From contig JAHBXG010000006.1 of NCBI GenBank assembly GCA_019636565.1, forward strand, positions 62,001 through 126,000: a stretch of 64,000 bases of DNA, read 5' to 3'. The notes under the pieces are model-generated. The model was given only the letters and a program-made list of their open reading frames with translations. It had not been told where the DNA came from and did not search any database. Of the stretch, positions 53,733-63,300 are shown one piece after another; the first letter of the stretch is position 1; every line of letters begins with the position of its first letter. The translations under genes were made by a program, and so were the position numbers. The DNA is from Phycisphaeraceae bacterium. GTDB lineage: Bacteria > Planctomycetota > Phycisphaerae > Phycisphaerales > UBA1924.

Positions 53733-54590
53733 ATGTCAGCACTGAAATCCTCAGTCCGGGGCGGACCGCGTGGACGTTTTGTCGTCCAGCATGCAGAGCC
53801 GTCGAATCTTCCGACGCCGTTCGACAAGCTGCCAATCAACGACGTCTGGAAAAAGTATAAAAAGGACCCGAATCACGCCATCCGGAACTTCCTGATGGAG
53901 CGATTCCTGCACTTGGTGCGGTTCAATGCCGAGCGCATTCATGCCCGGTTGCCGGACGAAGTGAACATTGAAGACTTGATGTCGGCCGGCCTTTTCGGGC
54001 TCATGGACGCGATCGATTCGTTTGATCTTGAACGCAAGGTCAAGTTCGAGACGTTCAGCGCCAACCGAATTCGCGGCGCGATCCTCGACGAACTCCGCTC
54101 GATGGACTGGGTGCCGCGTCTCGTGCGACATCGCACCGCCAAGTTCGAACAGGCCAGGCAGCAGATCGAGATGGAGCTCGGCCGTCCGGCGACAGACCTG
54201 GAGGTTGGCAATCGCCTCGGGATCCAGGGCGAAGAATTCGACAAGGTGAAACGTGACAGCAGTGCGGTGGGCACCCGATCGCTCAACCAGCGTGCTTTCC
54301 AGTCCGACGGCGGACGCGACGTCCGCGAGATCGATGTCGTCAAGGACGATTCTCAGGTCAACCCGCTGGGAGACCTCCAGCGCCGCGACTTGAAAGAGCT
54401 GATCACCAAGGGCCTCAGCCGTGCTGAGCGCCTGATCGTCATCCTCTACTACTACGAGGGCATGACGATGAAGGAAATCGGTGCCACGCTGGATCTTTCC
54501 GAGTCGCGCGTCAGCCAAATGCACAGCTCGATCCTCGCCCGCTTGAAGGCCCAGTTGCAGCACCGTTTGAAAGAAATCGAAGAAGAATGA
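53733..54590 (+). CDS. fliA: Flagellar sigma factor sigma-28 (FliA/WhiG family)
   Basis: Sigma-28 transcribes late flagellar genes such as flagellin and chemotaxis genes. The 285-residue protein has an N-terminal extension of about 40 residues, then region 2 (IEDLMSAGLFGLMDAIDSFD; KVKFETFSANRIRGAILDEL; RSMDWVPRLVRH), region 3 (ATDLEVGNRLGIQGEEFDKV) and region 4 with the helix-turn-helix EGMTMKEIGATLDLSESRVS. The anti-sigma factor FlgM is not seen nearby. A perfect intrinsic terminator closes the gene, so block 2 ends here. Confidence 0.94.
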   Translation: MSALKSSVRGGPRGRFVVQHAEPSNLPTPFDKLPINDVWKKYKKDPNHAIRNFLMERFLHLVRFNAERIHARLPDEVNIEDLMSAGLFGLMDAIDSFDLERKVKFETFSANRIRGAILDELRSMDWVPRLVRHRTAKFEQARQQIEMELGRPATDLEVGNRLGIQGEEFDKVKRDSSAVGTRSLNQRAFQSDGGRDVREIDVVKDDSQVNPLGDLQRRDLKELITKGLSRAERLIVILYYYEGMTMKEIGATLDLSESRVSQMHSSILARLKAQLQHRLKEIEEE

Positions 54591-54613
54591 CCCTTCGAAT
54601 TGGTCGCTCCAAG

Positions 54614-54644
54614 GCACGCCCGGCTTCCGGGCGTGCTTTTATTT
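54614..54644 (+). terminator. Intrinsic terminator after fliA
   Basis: GCACGCCCGG (54614-54623) pairs perfectly over ten bases with CCGGGCGTGC (54627-54636) around a three-base loop, followed by TTTTATTT. This is the clearest terminator in the window. It ends where the folK reading frame begins. Confidence 0.9.
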
Positions 54645-55152
54645 GCGAGTGTCCGGTCTGGAACCCACCAAAGTCTGTATCGCGCTGGGCTCGAACATTG
54701 AGCCTCGCGAGGTGCACTTGCGCGCCGCAATCGAGGGGCTGGACAAGGGTCTGCTCCCCCGCGGCAGAGTGCTGGCGGTCAGTGGGATGCACGAAACCCA
54801 GGCCGAGGTTCTTCCAGGTCAGGTACCGGGACCGCAGTATCTCAACGGGGCATGCGTGGTCGAGACAATACTGGCCCCTCAGGCGTTGCTCGCCCTTTGT
54901 CTGGACTTGGAACGCTCGCGAGGGCGGGATCGGCGATCCGAAGGGCGGTGGGGGGCTCGCACGCTCGACCTGGACGTACTGCTTTTCGGCGGGCGCGAGA
55001 TTCATGAGCCGGGCTTGGACGTGCCGCACCCTCGGATGCTCGAACGTCTCTTTGTGTTGGTGCCGCTGGCGGAAATCGCGGGCGACTGGATCGTTCCGGG
55101 CACGGCGCGAAGCGTCCGGGCGCATCTGGAAGCACTGCGTTCGAGGCGGTGA
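54643..55152 (+). CDS. folK: HPPK, 6-hydroxymethyl-7,8-dihydropterin pyrophosphokinase FolK
   Basis: FolK adds pyrophosphate from ATP to hydroxymethyl-dihydropterin in folate synthesis. The 169-residue protein has KVCIALGSNIEPREVHLRAA, PQYLNGACVVET, the LDLERSRGRDRRSEGRWGAR catalytic loop, TLDLDVLLFGG and VPHPRMLERLFVLVPLAEIA, the whole set of HPPK motifs. The start is TTG 54643 or GTG 54649; neither has a good ribosome site, and both sit on the U tract of the fliA terminator. It therefore depends on read-through or an unseen promoter. Converges with the amidase gene 21 bases away. Confidence 0.93.
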   Translation: MRVSGLEPTKVCIALGSNIEPREVHLRAAIEGLDKGLLPRGRVLAVSGMHETQAEVLPGQVPGPQYLNGACVVETILAPQALLALCLDLERSRGRDRRSEGRWGARTLDLDVLLFGGREIHEPGLDVPHPRMLERLFVLVPLAEIAGDWIVPGTARSVRAHLEALRSRR

Positions 55153-55173
55153 TCATTTTCAAAACTGATTCGA

Positions 55174-55965
55174 TCAGACGTAGACGGCCGCGAGATGCCC
55201 GCCGCGGCTGCGTGTCGCGAGCATGTAGACCTGCAAATTCCGGCCTGGGCAGGCGGTTTGCCCGAGTTCCTGATGCGTGTAGACGCGAGAATTCGGAATC
55301 TTGTGTCGCTGCATGAGCGAGGCGACAAAAGCGTCGAGCGCCGCCGTCTGCTGCGGCGTTGGGCGCTGTACCTCGAAGTTCCCCATGCACATCACGCCGA
55401 TGTTGTGCTCGTTCTTGTCCTTGACGTGCGCGCCCTGATATCCGAGCGGACGGGCCTCCCACACGCGACCCGAAGGATCGATGACGTAGTGGTATCCGAT
55501 GTCTGCCCAACCCTCGCGCAGATGGCTCTGTCGAACAGAATTGAGCCTTACGACGGAGTCGCGCTGGGTTCGAATGTTCTGCGAGGGAATGGCGTCGTGG
55601 TGGACGGTGATCTTGTTGACGCCGTTCATCGGATTGGCGAGCGAACGGATGACGCCGGCATTGGTCCACGCCGAACGGGGCATGACGTTGGTCGGCAGTC
55701 CGTAGCTTGCGGAAGTCGGCGAATTGACCGGCGGAGCGGATGTACGCCCGGACGTCGCGGGCAATGCCGAAAGCGTTGGATTGCGCTCGTCCGGCCAGAC
55801 CGGGCTTGGCAATTCACTCGATGCCGTCGCCGGAGGGCCCGATTGGCACGACGCGAGCACAAGGGCCGCGCCCGCAAGCAAACCGCCGGCAAGCACATCG
55901 CGCCTGCCGAGGGATCCCTGCGGCAATGAGACATCCGGATGGCGCTTTTCGGAATCGTGACTCAT
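55174..55965 (-). CDS. Tat-exported lipoprotein N-acetylmuramoyl-L-alanine amidase (Amidase_2)
   Basis: A 263-residue protein with a twin-arginine signal (LGRRDVLAGGLLAGAALVLA) ending in a lipobox-like LASC (Cys about 40). The amidase domain has the zinc ligands His122/123 in ITVHHDAIP, His231 in YTHQELG and Cys239 in ACPG, together with WADIGYHYVIDPSGRVWEAR and NEHNIGVMCMGNFE. It should cut the bond between MurNAc and L-Ala of peptidoglycan in the periplasm. ATG 55965 follows GGAGAGGG by six bases. The stretch before it has no gene. Confidence 0.9.
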   Translation of the reverse strand: MSHDSEKRHPDVSLPQGSLGRRDVLAGGLLAGAALVLASCQSGPPATASSELPSPVWPDERNPTLSALPATSGRTSAPPVNSPTSASYGLPTNVMPRSAWTNAGVIRSLANPMNGVNKITVHHDAIPSQNIRTQRDSVVRLNSVRQSHLREGWADIGYHYVIDPSGRVWEARPLGYQGAHVKDKNEHNIGVMCMGNFEVQRPTPQQTAALDAFVASLMQRHKIPNSRVYTHQELGQTACPGRNLQVYMLATRSRGGHLAAVYV

Positions 55966-56769
55966 GACAAAGCCCTCTCCGGAATCGGTCGGCGATTCGG
56001 CAATGGTAACACCACTGTTTCGGTCCATAACCGGGCCGGACCGCAAATTCCGGCGGACAGAAGCCGAATTCCTGTTCGCGCGGTTTGATTGTCCACGGCT
56101 TTTGCGAACTTCCGGCGTGCGGGCGCTTGGTCGGGGTTTCCCAGACCCTGTTTGTCCAAAGAGAATCCGCTTGTCGGGCCGCATTTGCACCAGTCGGGTC
56201 ACCCCGATCGGTGACGCACTCGCGACACGTCGTAAGCTCCTTGATGACAGGCGCCAGCATTCTTCGAAGCCCTTGGTCGCGAGACTGTGGTTCTGGCAGG
56301 CAGGAGTGCCCAGGGATTCTCAGCCACGGCAAAACCAAGTCGGCTTTCATTCTGCTATACATCTGGGTTCGCTCGCTCGGCAGCGGCGCGTCCATTTCGC
56401 CAAGTCCCACTGGCAGCTCGGTTAGTCCGAAGCGGTCCGACCGCATTCGATTCCGAAACACCAGTCGACCTTGGGCACCTCGAAGTCTACGAAAGGCACA
56501 TGTTGCGCAACGGTTCGGATCCCGTAGGAATCAGTGGCAAGGACGAAGCATTGCACCCGCCGGCACACCGTGGCGTTCCTTGGGGTGATCGAGCTTCGCG
56601 AGCGCGTTTGCATAGAGTACGGTAACCGGAAAATTCCCTGCACGGTTTCACGGGCCGTTCCGCTGGGGAGCGGGAATAGGTCAGCAGGGGTGAGCACCTC
56701 CGGAAGGAATGCGGCGCGGGGTGAGGGTGCTGTCAGAGTGGGCTCGGGGTGAAGAAAGGAGAATTGCCG
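55966..56769. other. 804-base intergenic stretch without a convincing gene
   Basis: Between the divergent amidase and response regulator genes. Frames here are short, change composition often and give no familiar protein. I found no tRNA, terminator or riboswitch pattern. The right end must hold the promoter of the two-component operon, and AAAGGAG at 56754-56760 serves the response regulator start; the left end holds that of the amidase. The rest could be decayed gene or an unrecognised RNA. Confidence 0.5.
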
Positions 56770-57444
56770 ATGAGAGTGCTCGTCATCGAAGACAATCCGA
56801 AGATGGCAAGAGGAATCAGTACCGGGCTCGACGAGGCCGGCTTTGCCACAGAAGTCTCGCACAGCGGTGCGGAAGGCGAGGATTTGGCGGCGGGCGAACC
56901 CTTTGATGCCATCGTGCTCGACCTGATGCTTCCGGACCGCGACGGTGTGGATGTTTGCCGGAACCTTCGCCGCAGAAAGATTGCTACGCCGATTCTGATG
57001 CTGACAGCGCTATCGGCGACGGAAGACAAGGTGCAGGGGCTGGACGCGGGCGCGGACGACTACCTCACCAAGCCGTTCAAATTTGAGGAATTGGTGGCTC
57101 GACTCCGGGCGTTGCTCCGACGTGGCCAGGCGACCGAAGGAAAGACGCTTCGTTGCGATGACCTGGAACTAGACCTTTATTCCCGGCGCGCGATGCGGGC
57201 GGGTGAGAGTTGGGACCTTCCTTCCCGAGAGTTCACCCTGCTCGAGTACCTGATGCGGAACCAGAACCGTGTATTGAGCCGGGTTCAGATCGGCGAGCAC
57301 GTCTGGGAATTGAACTTCGAGCCCACCAGCAACGTCATCGACGTGTACATCTCCACGCTGCGGAAGAAGATCGATCGGCCCGGGCTGAGGCCGTTGATCC
57401 ATACGATCAAGAATGCCGGATACCGATTCGGGATCATGGACTAG
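56770..57444 (+). CDS. OmpR-family response regulator
   Basis: A 224-residue DNA-binding response regulator. The receiver domain starts MRVLVIEDNPKMARGI, with acceptor Asp about 51 in DAIVLDLMLPDRDG and Lys in DDYLTKPF. The C-terminal winged helix has SWDLPSREFTLLEYLMRNQN and NVIDVYISTLRKKIDRPG, the OmpR/PhoB pattern. ATG 56770 follows AAAGGAG by nine bases; the alternative 56749 overlaps that site. The kinase gene follows four bases after the stop. The target genes are not evident; the RND pump nearby is one possibility. Confidence 0.92.
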   Translation: MRVLVIEDNPKMARGISTGLDEAGFATEVSHSGAEGEDLAAGEPFDAIVLDLMLPDRDGVDVCRNLRRRKIATPILMLTALSATEDKVQGLDAGADDYLTKPFKFEELVARLRALLRRGQATEGKTLRCDDLELDLYSRRAMRAGESWDLPSREFTLLEYLMRNQNRVLSRVQIGEHVWELNFEPTSNVIDVYISTLRKKIDRPGLRPLIHTIKNAGYRFGIMD

Positions 57445-57448
57445 ATCC

Positions 57449-59074
57449 ATGCCGCGGCCGCTCAATCCTGCCGACGCGACGAACCCCGCGATCGCGCCTC
57501 GCCCGGCCCGGCCTTCCCGCCCCATACCTCCAAAGCGCCGGTCGCGGCCGGACGCCTTGCGCGAGGTGCAGAACCTGCGACAGCTCCCGCTCCGCATCCG
57601 CCTGATGCTCTGGATGCTGGCGATTTTTCTGATCGTGCAGTTGTCAATCGCGTTTGTTTTCAGGCTGTACCTGGCGCAATCGATCGAGGGCTATTTCTCC
57701 GATCGGGCGGTCGAAAGAGTGGACGCGATCGCCGATTCGATCCGGCCGCAATTGCCGACGATCACGGACGACAAGCTGGTACAACTCGTCGAAACGCGAT
57801 GGTTTCTGCGACCCGACGAGACAGTCAAAATCGATGTGCTCGATGAACAGGGCAAGTCGGTCGCGACCAATGCCCGCCCGGGGATCGCGCTCGATGCCGC
57901 GCTCCTGGGACTTGCCTCCACTTCGCACGATCCAGTGAGCGCGCGCAGCCGTTCGCGCCGGACCGATCGCCAGGCAGTCCCCGATCGGGTGTCGGTGGTT
58001 CGAGAGACGCTCCCGGACGGTCGGTCGTTTCTTGTCGTGCTGACAACAGCCGATTCGGACGCGGTGCAGATGCAGGATCTCACATCGCGGATGATCATCG
58101 CCACGATTCCTGTAGGGATTCTGCCGATCGCGCTGAGTGCGTACCTGATCGCCGGGTTTGCGGTGCGTCCGCTGGCCGATATCCGGGAATTGGCGCAGCG
58201 GCTCTCGCCCGAATCGATCGACCAGTCGATTGAAAACGCGCCGGCGGCGTCGGAAGTGTCGGACGTGCGCAAGGAGCTCGAACTCGCCCGCCAGCGCATC
58301 GAGGCTGGGTTCGAAGCCCAGGAACGGTTCATGTCCAACGTCTCGCACGAACTCAAGACGCCTATCGCGGTGGTGCTGACCGGAGCCCAGGCGCTCAAGT
58401 CCGACGACGCGTCCAGGCCGGTAAAAGAGTTCTTGCGCAGCATGGCCGAGGAACTCGAAAAACTCGCCCGCACCGTGGACAATTTTCTGCTGCTCACGCG
58501 TGTCCGCCACAACAAGGGGGTGATCCCGGCGATCGAATCGTGTACGATTCGCGACGTGCTCGTGGAGTCGTACGCCGGGTGCATATCGATGGCGGCGTTG
58601 CACAAAGTTCGCCTCGGGCTGCGCGTGCCCGAGGGCGACGAGAGCGACGCCGCTATCGAGGGTAATTCCGACCTGCTGCGGATCATCTTCGACAACCTGA
58701 TCCGCAACGCGATCCGGTTCAGCCCGGATGGCGAGATTGTGGAAATCGAGGCCACGGCCGGTCCTCGGGATATCACCGTGGTGGTGCGGGACTGCGGACC
58801 GGGAATTCCGCCCGCGCTGCTTTCCAAGGTCTTCGATCGCTTCGCGCAGGCCAAAGACGAGGAACGCCGGGGCCGCGGCCACGGCTTGGGATTGGAAATT
58901 GCTTTGGGCATCGCAGAACTGCATCGCGGTTCCATCACGGTGGCGAACCGAGACCCTCGGGGCTGCGAGTTCACCGTGGTGCTTCCTCGAGCCCAGAGCA
59001 CGGATTCGGCACCGGAAGCACAACAAGTTGATTCCGGACCGGAGCCCCAAGCTTCCGACGGGAGCGATGACTGA
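57449..59074 (+). CDS. Membrane sensor histidine kinase, partner of the OmpR-type regulator
   Basis: A 541-residue kinase: a Pro/Arg-rich cytoplasmic N-terminus, membrane helix 1 (LMLWMLAIFLIVQLSIAFVF), a periplasmic sensing part of about 130 residues, helix 2 (IIATIPVGILPIALSAYLIA), a HAMP domain, HisKA with His in NVSHELKTPIAVVLTGAQAL, and HATPase with N box NLIRNAIRFS, G1 CGPGIPPAL and G2 GRGHGLGLEIALG. A low-complexity tail closes it. It is coupled to the response regulator, and its end lies two bases from the converging ethylene-receptor-like gene. Confidence 0.92.
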   Translation: MPRPLNPADATNPAIAPRPARPSRPIPPKRRSRPDALREVQNLRQLPLRIRLMLWMLAIFLIVQLSIAFVFRLYLAQSIEGYFSDRAVERVDAIADSIRPQLPTITDDKLVQLVETRWFLRPDETVKIDVLDEQGKSVATNARPGIALDAALLGLASTSHDPVSARSRSRRTDRQAVPDRVSVVRETLPDGRSFLVVLTTADSDAVQMQDLTSRMIIATIPVGILPIALSAYLIAGFAVRPLADIRELAQRLSPESIDQSIENAPAASEVSDVRKELELARQRIEAGFEAQERFMSNVSHELKTPIAVVLTGAQALKSDDASRPVKEFLRSMAEELEKLARTVDNFLLLTRVRHNKGVIPAIESCTIRDVLVESYAGCISMAALHKVRLGLRVPEGDESDAAIEGNSDLLRIIFDNLIRNAIRFSPDGEIVEIEATAGPRDITVVVRDCGPGIPPALLSKVFDRFAQAKDEERRGRGHGLGLEIALGIAELHRGSITVANRDPRGCEFTVVLPRAQSTDSAPEAQQVDSGPEPQASDGSDD

Positions 59075-59076
59075 AC

Positions 59077-59934
59077 TCAGGCGGGCACGACCGGGGGCGC
59101 GAGAAGCACCAGCCCGGTCACGATTGACCTGCCCGACGGCGACGCCGAAGGTGATTCAATCCGGCCGCGAATGACGAGTGTCATTTCGCGCCCGCGGATG
59201 CATGCGCGAGGAATCTCAAGTGAGAACTCCTGTCCGGGATTTACGCTGTTTCGCGCGGCCGCTCGGAGACGTTCACAGTCGGTGAAGTCTAACAACCCCG
59301 TCCACGACCGCGCCGACTCAGCAGCTTCCTCCGGAACGCCCAACAGTTCTTTCAGTCCAACTTCCCAGAAAATATCGCTGTTTTCCAAGTCCCAACTGCA
59401 TGCCGCCGCCGCGGATGATTGGAGCGCTCGGCGCACCCTTCGGTCGCGCACTGTCAGGTGGGTCGCCCGCTGCTCCAACTGGTCCCGCTGCTCCACAAAG
59501 TGTGCCTCCGCACGCCGGTGGTTTGCCGCATCCTCGGCCGATTTGCGGTACGAGCCGGAGGAGCGATCAAACCCGATAAAGTTGGGAAATATGCGTGCAA
59601 CGGCAAAGACCGCGATGAGGGCGATAGAGGCGGCGGCGACCTTGACGACCAGCAGCAATCGAAACACTGGATAGTAAAACATCACTCCGCCCATCAGCCG
59701 GGTGAAGCCCGCCGCGAACACGAACAGCCAGAGGAGCCAGATCGTCTTGCGATGGGGCAAGTCGCGATGCCGGTAGAGAAAGACCATGAGCAGGCCGCAA
59801 AGCACCGTATAGGCAAAGAAAACCGCGAGATCGGATGCGAGGTGAAACCAGCCGATCGGTCCCGACAACGCCCCACTTCCTCGGGCGGTTGGGGGTTCTG
59901 TCGGGTCGAAAAGGCGAAGGAAAAAGTCGCTCAT
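59077..59934 (-). CDS. Ethylene-receptor-like membrane sensor with PAS-like domain, no kinase
   Basis: A 285-residue protein. Residues 30-118 form three membrane helices in the order and wording of bacterial ethylene-receptor-type domains: HLASDLAVFFAYTVLCGLLM, then RRDLP-like HRDLPHRKTIWLLWLFVFAA, then VKVAAASIALIAVFAVARIF. Asp35 matches the conserved Asp of helix 1. Helix 2 reads FAAGFTRLM where copper-binding receptors have CGxTHL, so the Cu ligands Cys and His are replaced by Ala75 and Arg79. A coiled coil and a PAS-like fold follow (ACSWDLENSDIFWEVGLKEL). No kinase or cyclase follows, so it probably acts through another protein. It converges with the kinase gene. Confidence 0.75.
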   Translation of the reverse strand: MSDFFLRLFDPTEPPTARGSGALSGPIGWFHLASDLAVFFAYTVLCGLLMVFLYRHRDLPHRKTIWLLWLFVFAAGFTRLMGGVMFYYPVFRLLLVVKVAAASIALIAVFAVARIFPNFIGFDRSSGSYRKSAEDAANHRRAEAHFVEQRDQLEQRATHLTVRDRRVRRALQSSAAAACSWDLENSDIFWEVGLKELLGVPEEAAESARSWTGLLDFTDCERLRAAARNSVNPGQEFSLEIPRACIRGREMTLVIRGRIESPSASPSGRSIVTGLVLLAPPVVPA

Positions 59935-60077
59935 TCGGGGTGGAATCCGGTTGCAATAGCCTCGGGCTCATCTGGTTTTCACGGGCACTTTATCACGAGA
60001 CTCGATTCGGATCGGTATCTTTAGACGGTGCTTATTGCCGGTGTCGTCGGTTGCCAGCCGCGATTGAGGTGTTGATC

Positions 60078-60287
60078 ATGGCGGTCGTTTCGCTGCTTTT
60101 CCTCGGAGTCGCCACGGTTTGCGGCGTGCTGGCCTTCGGCGACACCGGAACGAGCAGTGTCTGGATCCATATCGGCTTCATTGTGGGCGTCGTCGGATTT
60201 GTTTCTCTGACGGTCGCCTGGCTCGCTCGTTGGGCGTCCAGTACGCTCGACGATTTGCCGGGCGAAAAGAGTCACGGATCGCGCTAG
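60078..60287 (+). CDS. DUF1328-like small membrane protein
   Basis: A 69-residue protein with two hydrophobic segments (MAVVSLLFLGVATVCGVLAF; HIGFIVGVVGFVSLTVAWLA) joined by GDTGTSSVWI, then a short basic tail. Size and the F/G/A-rich pattern of the first helix fit the YtjA/DUF1328 family of tiny envelope proteins of unknown role, often stress induced. ATG 60078 has GAGG nine bases upstream. It runs divergently from the ethylene-receptor-like gene. Confidence 0.6.
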   Translation: MAVVSLLFLGVATVCGVLAFGDTGTSSVWIHIGFIVGVVGFVSLTVAWLARWASSTLDDLPGEKSHGSR

Positions 60288-60366
60288 GAAGCCATTGCGG
60301 ATTGGGCTTCGTAGCAGCGTTCTCCGGCCCGCTCTTGGTTCAGTCGGGCTTGGGCGCAAGTCCCAC

Positions 60367-63300
60367 TTACGCCATCCGAAGGCTTGGCACAGGCAGTCCG
60401 TCCGCCTCGGTTTCCACCGGCTTGTGCGAGCCCGCAAGCAGCGTATAGATGCACGGCACGACAAACAGCGTGAACACCGTGCTGATCGTCATCCCTGTGA
60501 CCAGCACGATTCCGATGCTGTTCCGGGCCTCCGCACCCGCGCCCGAGACCAGAACGAGCGGGAAGTGTCCAAATACGGTGGCGGCGGACGTCATCAGAAT
60601 CGGCCGCAGCCGAGTCGCCGCAGCCTGCACAGCGGCCTCGTACTTCGAGGCTCCGGTCGACTGAACATGGTTGGCAAACTCCACGATCAGGATCCCGTTC
60701 TTCGCGACCAATCCGACCAGGGTGATCAGGCCGACCTGCGAATAGATATTGATCGTCGTGAAGCCAAGGAACGTGAAGATCAACGCGCCGGTTAAAGCCA
60801 ACGGTACCGAGCCCAGCAGCACGATGAACGGGTCACGGAAACTTCCGAACTGTGCCGCGAGCACAAGGTAGATAAGCCCGATCGCCAGGCCAAGCGTTGA
60901 AGCCAGCGAAGCGCCCTCGGTCTTGATCTGCCGGCTCTCTCCGGCGTAGTCGAGCGCATAACCGGAAGGAAGGATGTTCTTGGCCGCGGCTTCGAGCGCC
61001 GCAAGAGCCTCTGCCTTCGTGACTCCGTTTGCGACAACACCATACACCTTGAAACTGTTGCGCTGCTGGAACCGGGTCAGCGTGCGCGGCGCTGCAGTTG
61101 TCTCGAGCTTGACAAATGACGAGACCGACACCTGTCCGCCGTCGCCGGCTCGCACTTTCAGATTGAGAACGGACTCGGGTGTTGTCCGGGCCGAATCTTC
61201 CACCTGCGGGATGACCTTGTAGCTGCGACCTTCGTGATTGAACCGATTGGTGTATCCACCAGAGAGCAGGACCGAAAGATCCCGACCAACACTCGCGAGA
61301 TCGAGTCCGATGTCCGCGACCTTGTCGCGATCGATGATGATCTTTGTTTGGGGAAGGTCCACCTTCAGGTCGCTGTCGGCGTACAGAAATTTTCCGCTTC
61401 CAAACGCGGCACCAACAAGCATGCCCGCGTACTTCTCCATGTCCTGGGCTTCCTGGGTACTGGTCACCATCATTTCGACGTCGAACTGTCCGGCTCCCGG
61501 CAGCGGCGGCGGAAGTGCGGGGATGGCGCGAACTCCGCTGATCGCCATCAGTTTCGGAAAGACTTCATTGCGCATTTCGGTCGTGGACTGGTCGCGTTTG
61601 CTCCAATCTACGGCCTTGATGCCGCCGAATCCAAAGGTCGGCGACTGCATGACCTGGAAGAGGAATTCCTTGTTCTTCAGACCCATGAAAGCTTCGCCGA
61701 CCTGGTCGAAGTACTTGAGCGAGTAGTCGAGCGAAGCATCCGGCGCCGCCTGGACGATCGTGAAGACGATCCCTTCATCTTCTGTCGGAGCGAGCTCCGA
61801 ACGCGACAAGGCGTAGAGCGGATATCCCGCGGCGGTGATCAGCACCGCCGCGATCACGACCGCCCAGCGCATCTGCAGCACAAAACCGAGCGCTTTTTCA
61901 TACACACGGCGGATCGCATCGAACTGATGATTGACGAAGCGCTGGAAACGCCCCTCTTTCGCGCCGGAGGGCACCATCCAGGCGCTCATGATGGGTGAGA
62001 GTGTGACGGCGACGATGCCCGAGATGACCACCGCCGCGGCAAGCGTGAACGCAAACTCGCGGAAGAGCATGCCCGTCAGGCCGCCCTGGAACCCGATGGG
62101 TGCGTATACCGTCGCGAGCGTGATCGTCATCGCCACGATCGGACCGAAGAGTTCTCGTGCTCCGAGCGTCGCCGCCTGCATCGGTGTCTTGCCCTCGCGC
62201 ACGTGACGTTCGACATTCTCGACGACGACGATCGCGTCGTCGACGACCAGGCCGACGGCGAGCACAATCGCGAGAATTGTCAGCAGGTTCAGCGAGAAGC
62301 CCATCGCGAGGATCGCCAGGCACGCGCCGACCAGCGAAATCGGCATCGCGACCATCGGCACCAGAACCGTGCGGAGAGAGCCCATGAAGAGGAACACCAC
62401 CAGACCCACGATCAGGATCGTCTCGATCAGGGTGTGGATGATCTCCTTGATCGCGTTCTCCATGTAATACGTGCCGTCGTACGCCAGCGTCATCGTGACC
62501 CCGGGCGCGAGTTTCGGCTGCATTTCTGCCAGCTTTTCTTTCAAGACCTTCGCAACATCGAGTTCGTTTGCGCTCGGAAGGGGCCAGACACTGAACCAGA
62601 TCGCGGGTTCGCGATTGAAGCCCGCGCGACCCGTTGCTTCTTCACTGCCGAGTTCCACGCGCGCGACGTCGGCCAGCCGGACCACCGTACCGTCGCGCTC
62701 GCGCACGATCAATTGCCGGAATTCGTCCGCCGTTCGCAGGTCCGTGTCGGTCATCAGATCGACCTGCACCTCCTTGCCCTTGGTGCGTCCGACCGTCGCA
62801 AGGAAGTTGTTGCGAACCAGCGCCGCCTGCACCTCTCCGGGTGTGATGTCGAGCGCATCGAGTTTGTCCGAGTCGAGCCATATCCGCATCGCCAGAGGCA
62901 GCGGCCCCTCAAGGCCGACGCGCTGCACGCCCGGAAGCGACTGGAGTTCGGGCTGTAGTTCACGAGCCATGTAGTCGTTCAGTTGCGACAGGCTCATGTT
63001 CTTTGTCGTCATGCTGATGTAGAAGGTTGCGTAGGGCTTGTCGGTCCGCTGGATATCGATGACGGGCGATTCGACCGCCGCCGGGAGTTCGCTGCGTACC
63101 TGGTTGAGACGCGCCGAAATCTCCGCAAGCGCCGCGTTGCTGGAGTGATTGAGGCGCAGGCGAACCGTCACGGTGCTGATGCCCGCCGTGCTCGACGACT
63201 CGATGTAGTCGATGCCGTCGATCGCCGATACGGCCTTCTCGATCGGCGTTGTCACGAACCCACGAACGGTTTCGGCGCTCGCGCCGATGTACGCCGTGTT

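Noticed and set aside
56510-56545. GGTTCGGATCCCG, like the T-loop of a tRNA
   Set aside because: The flanking bases do not form a five-pair T stem, and no acceptor, D or anticodon arms are found in the 70 bases upstream.
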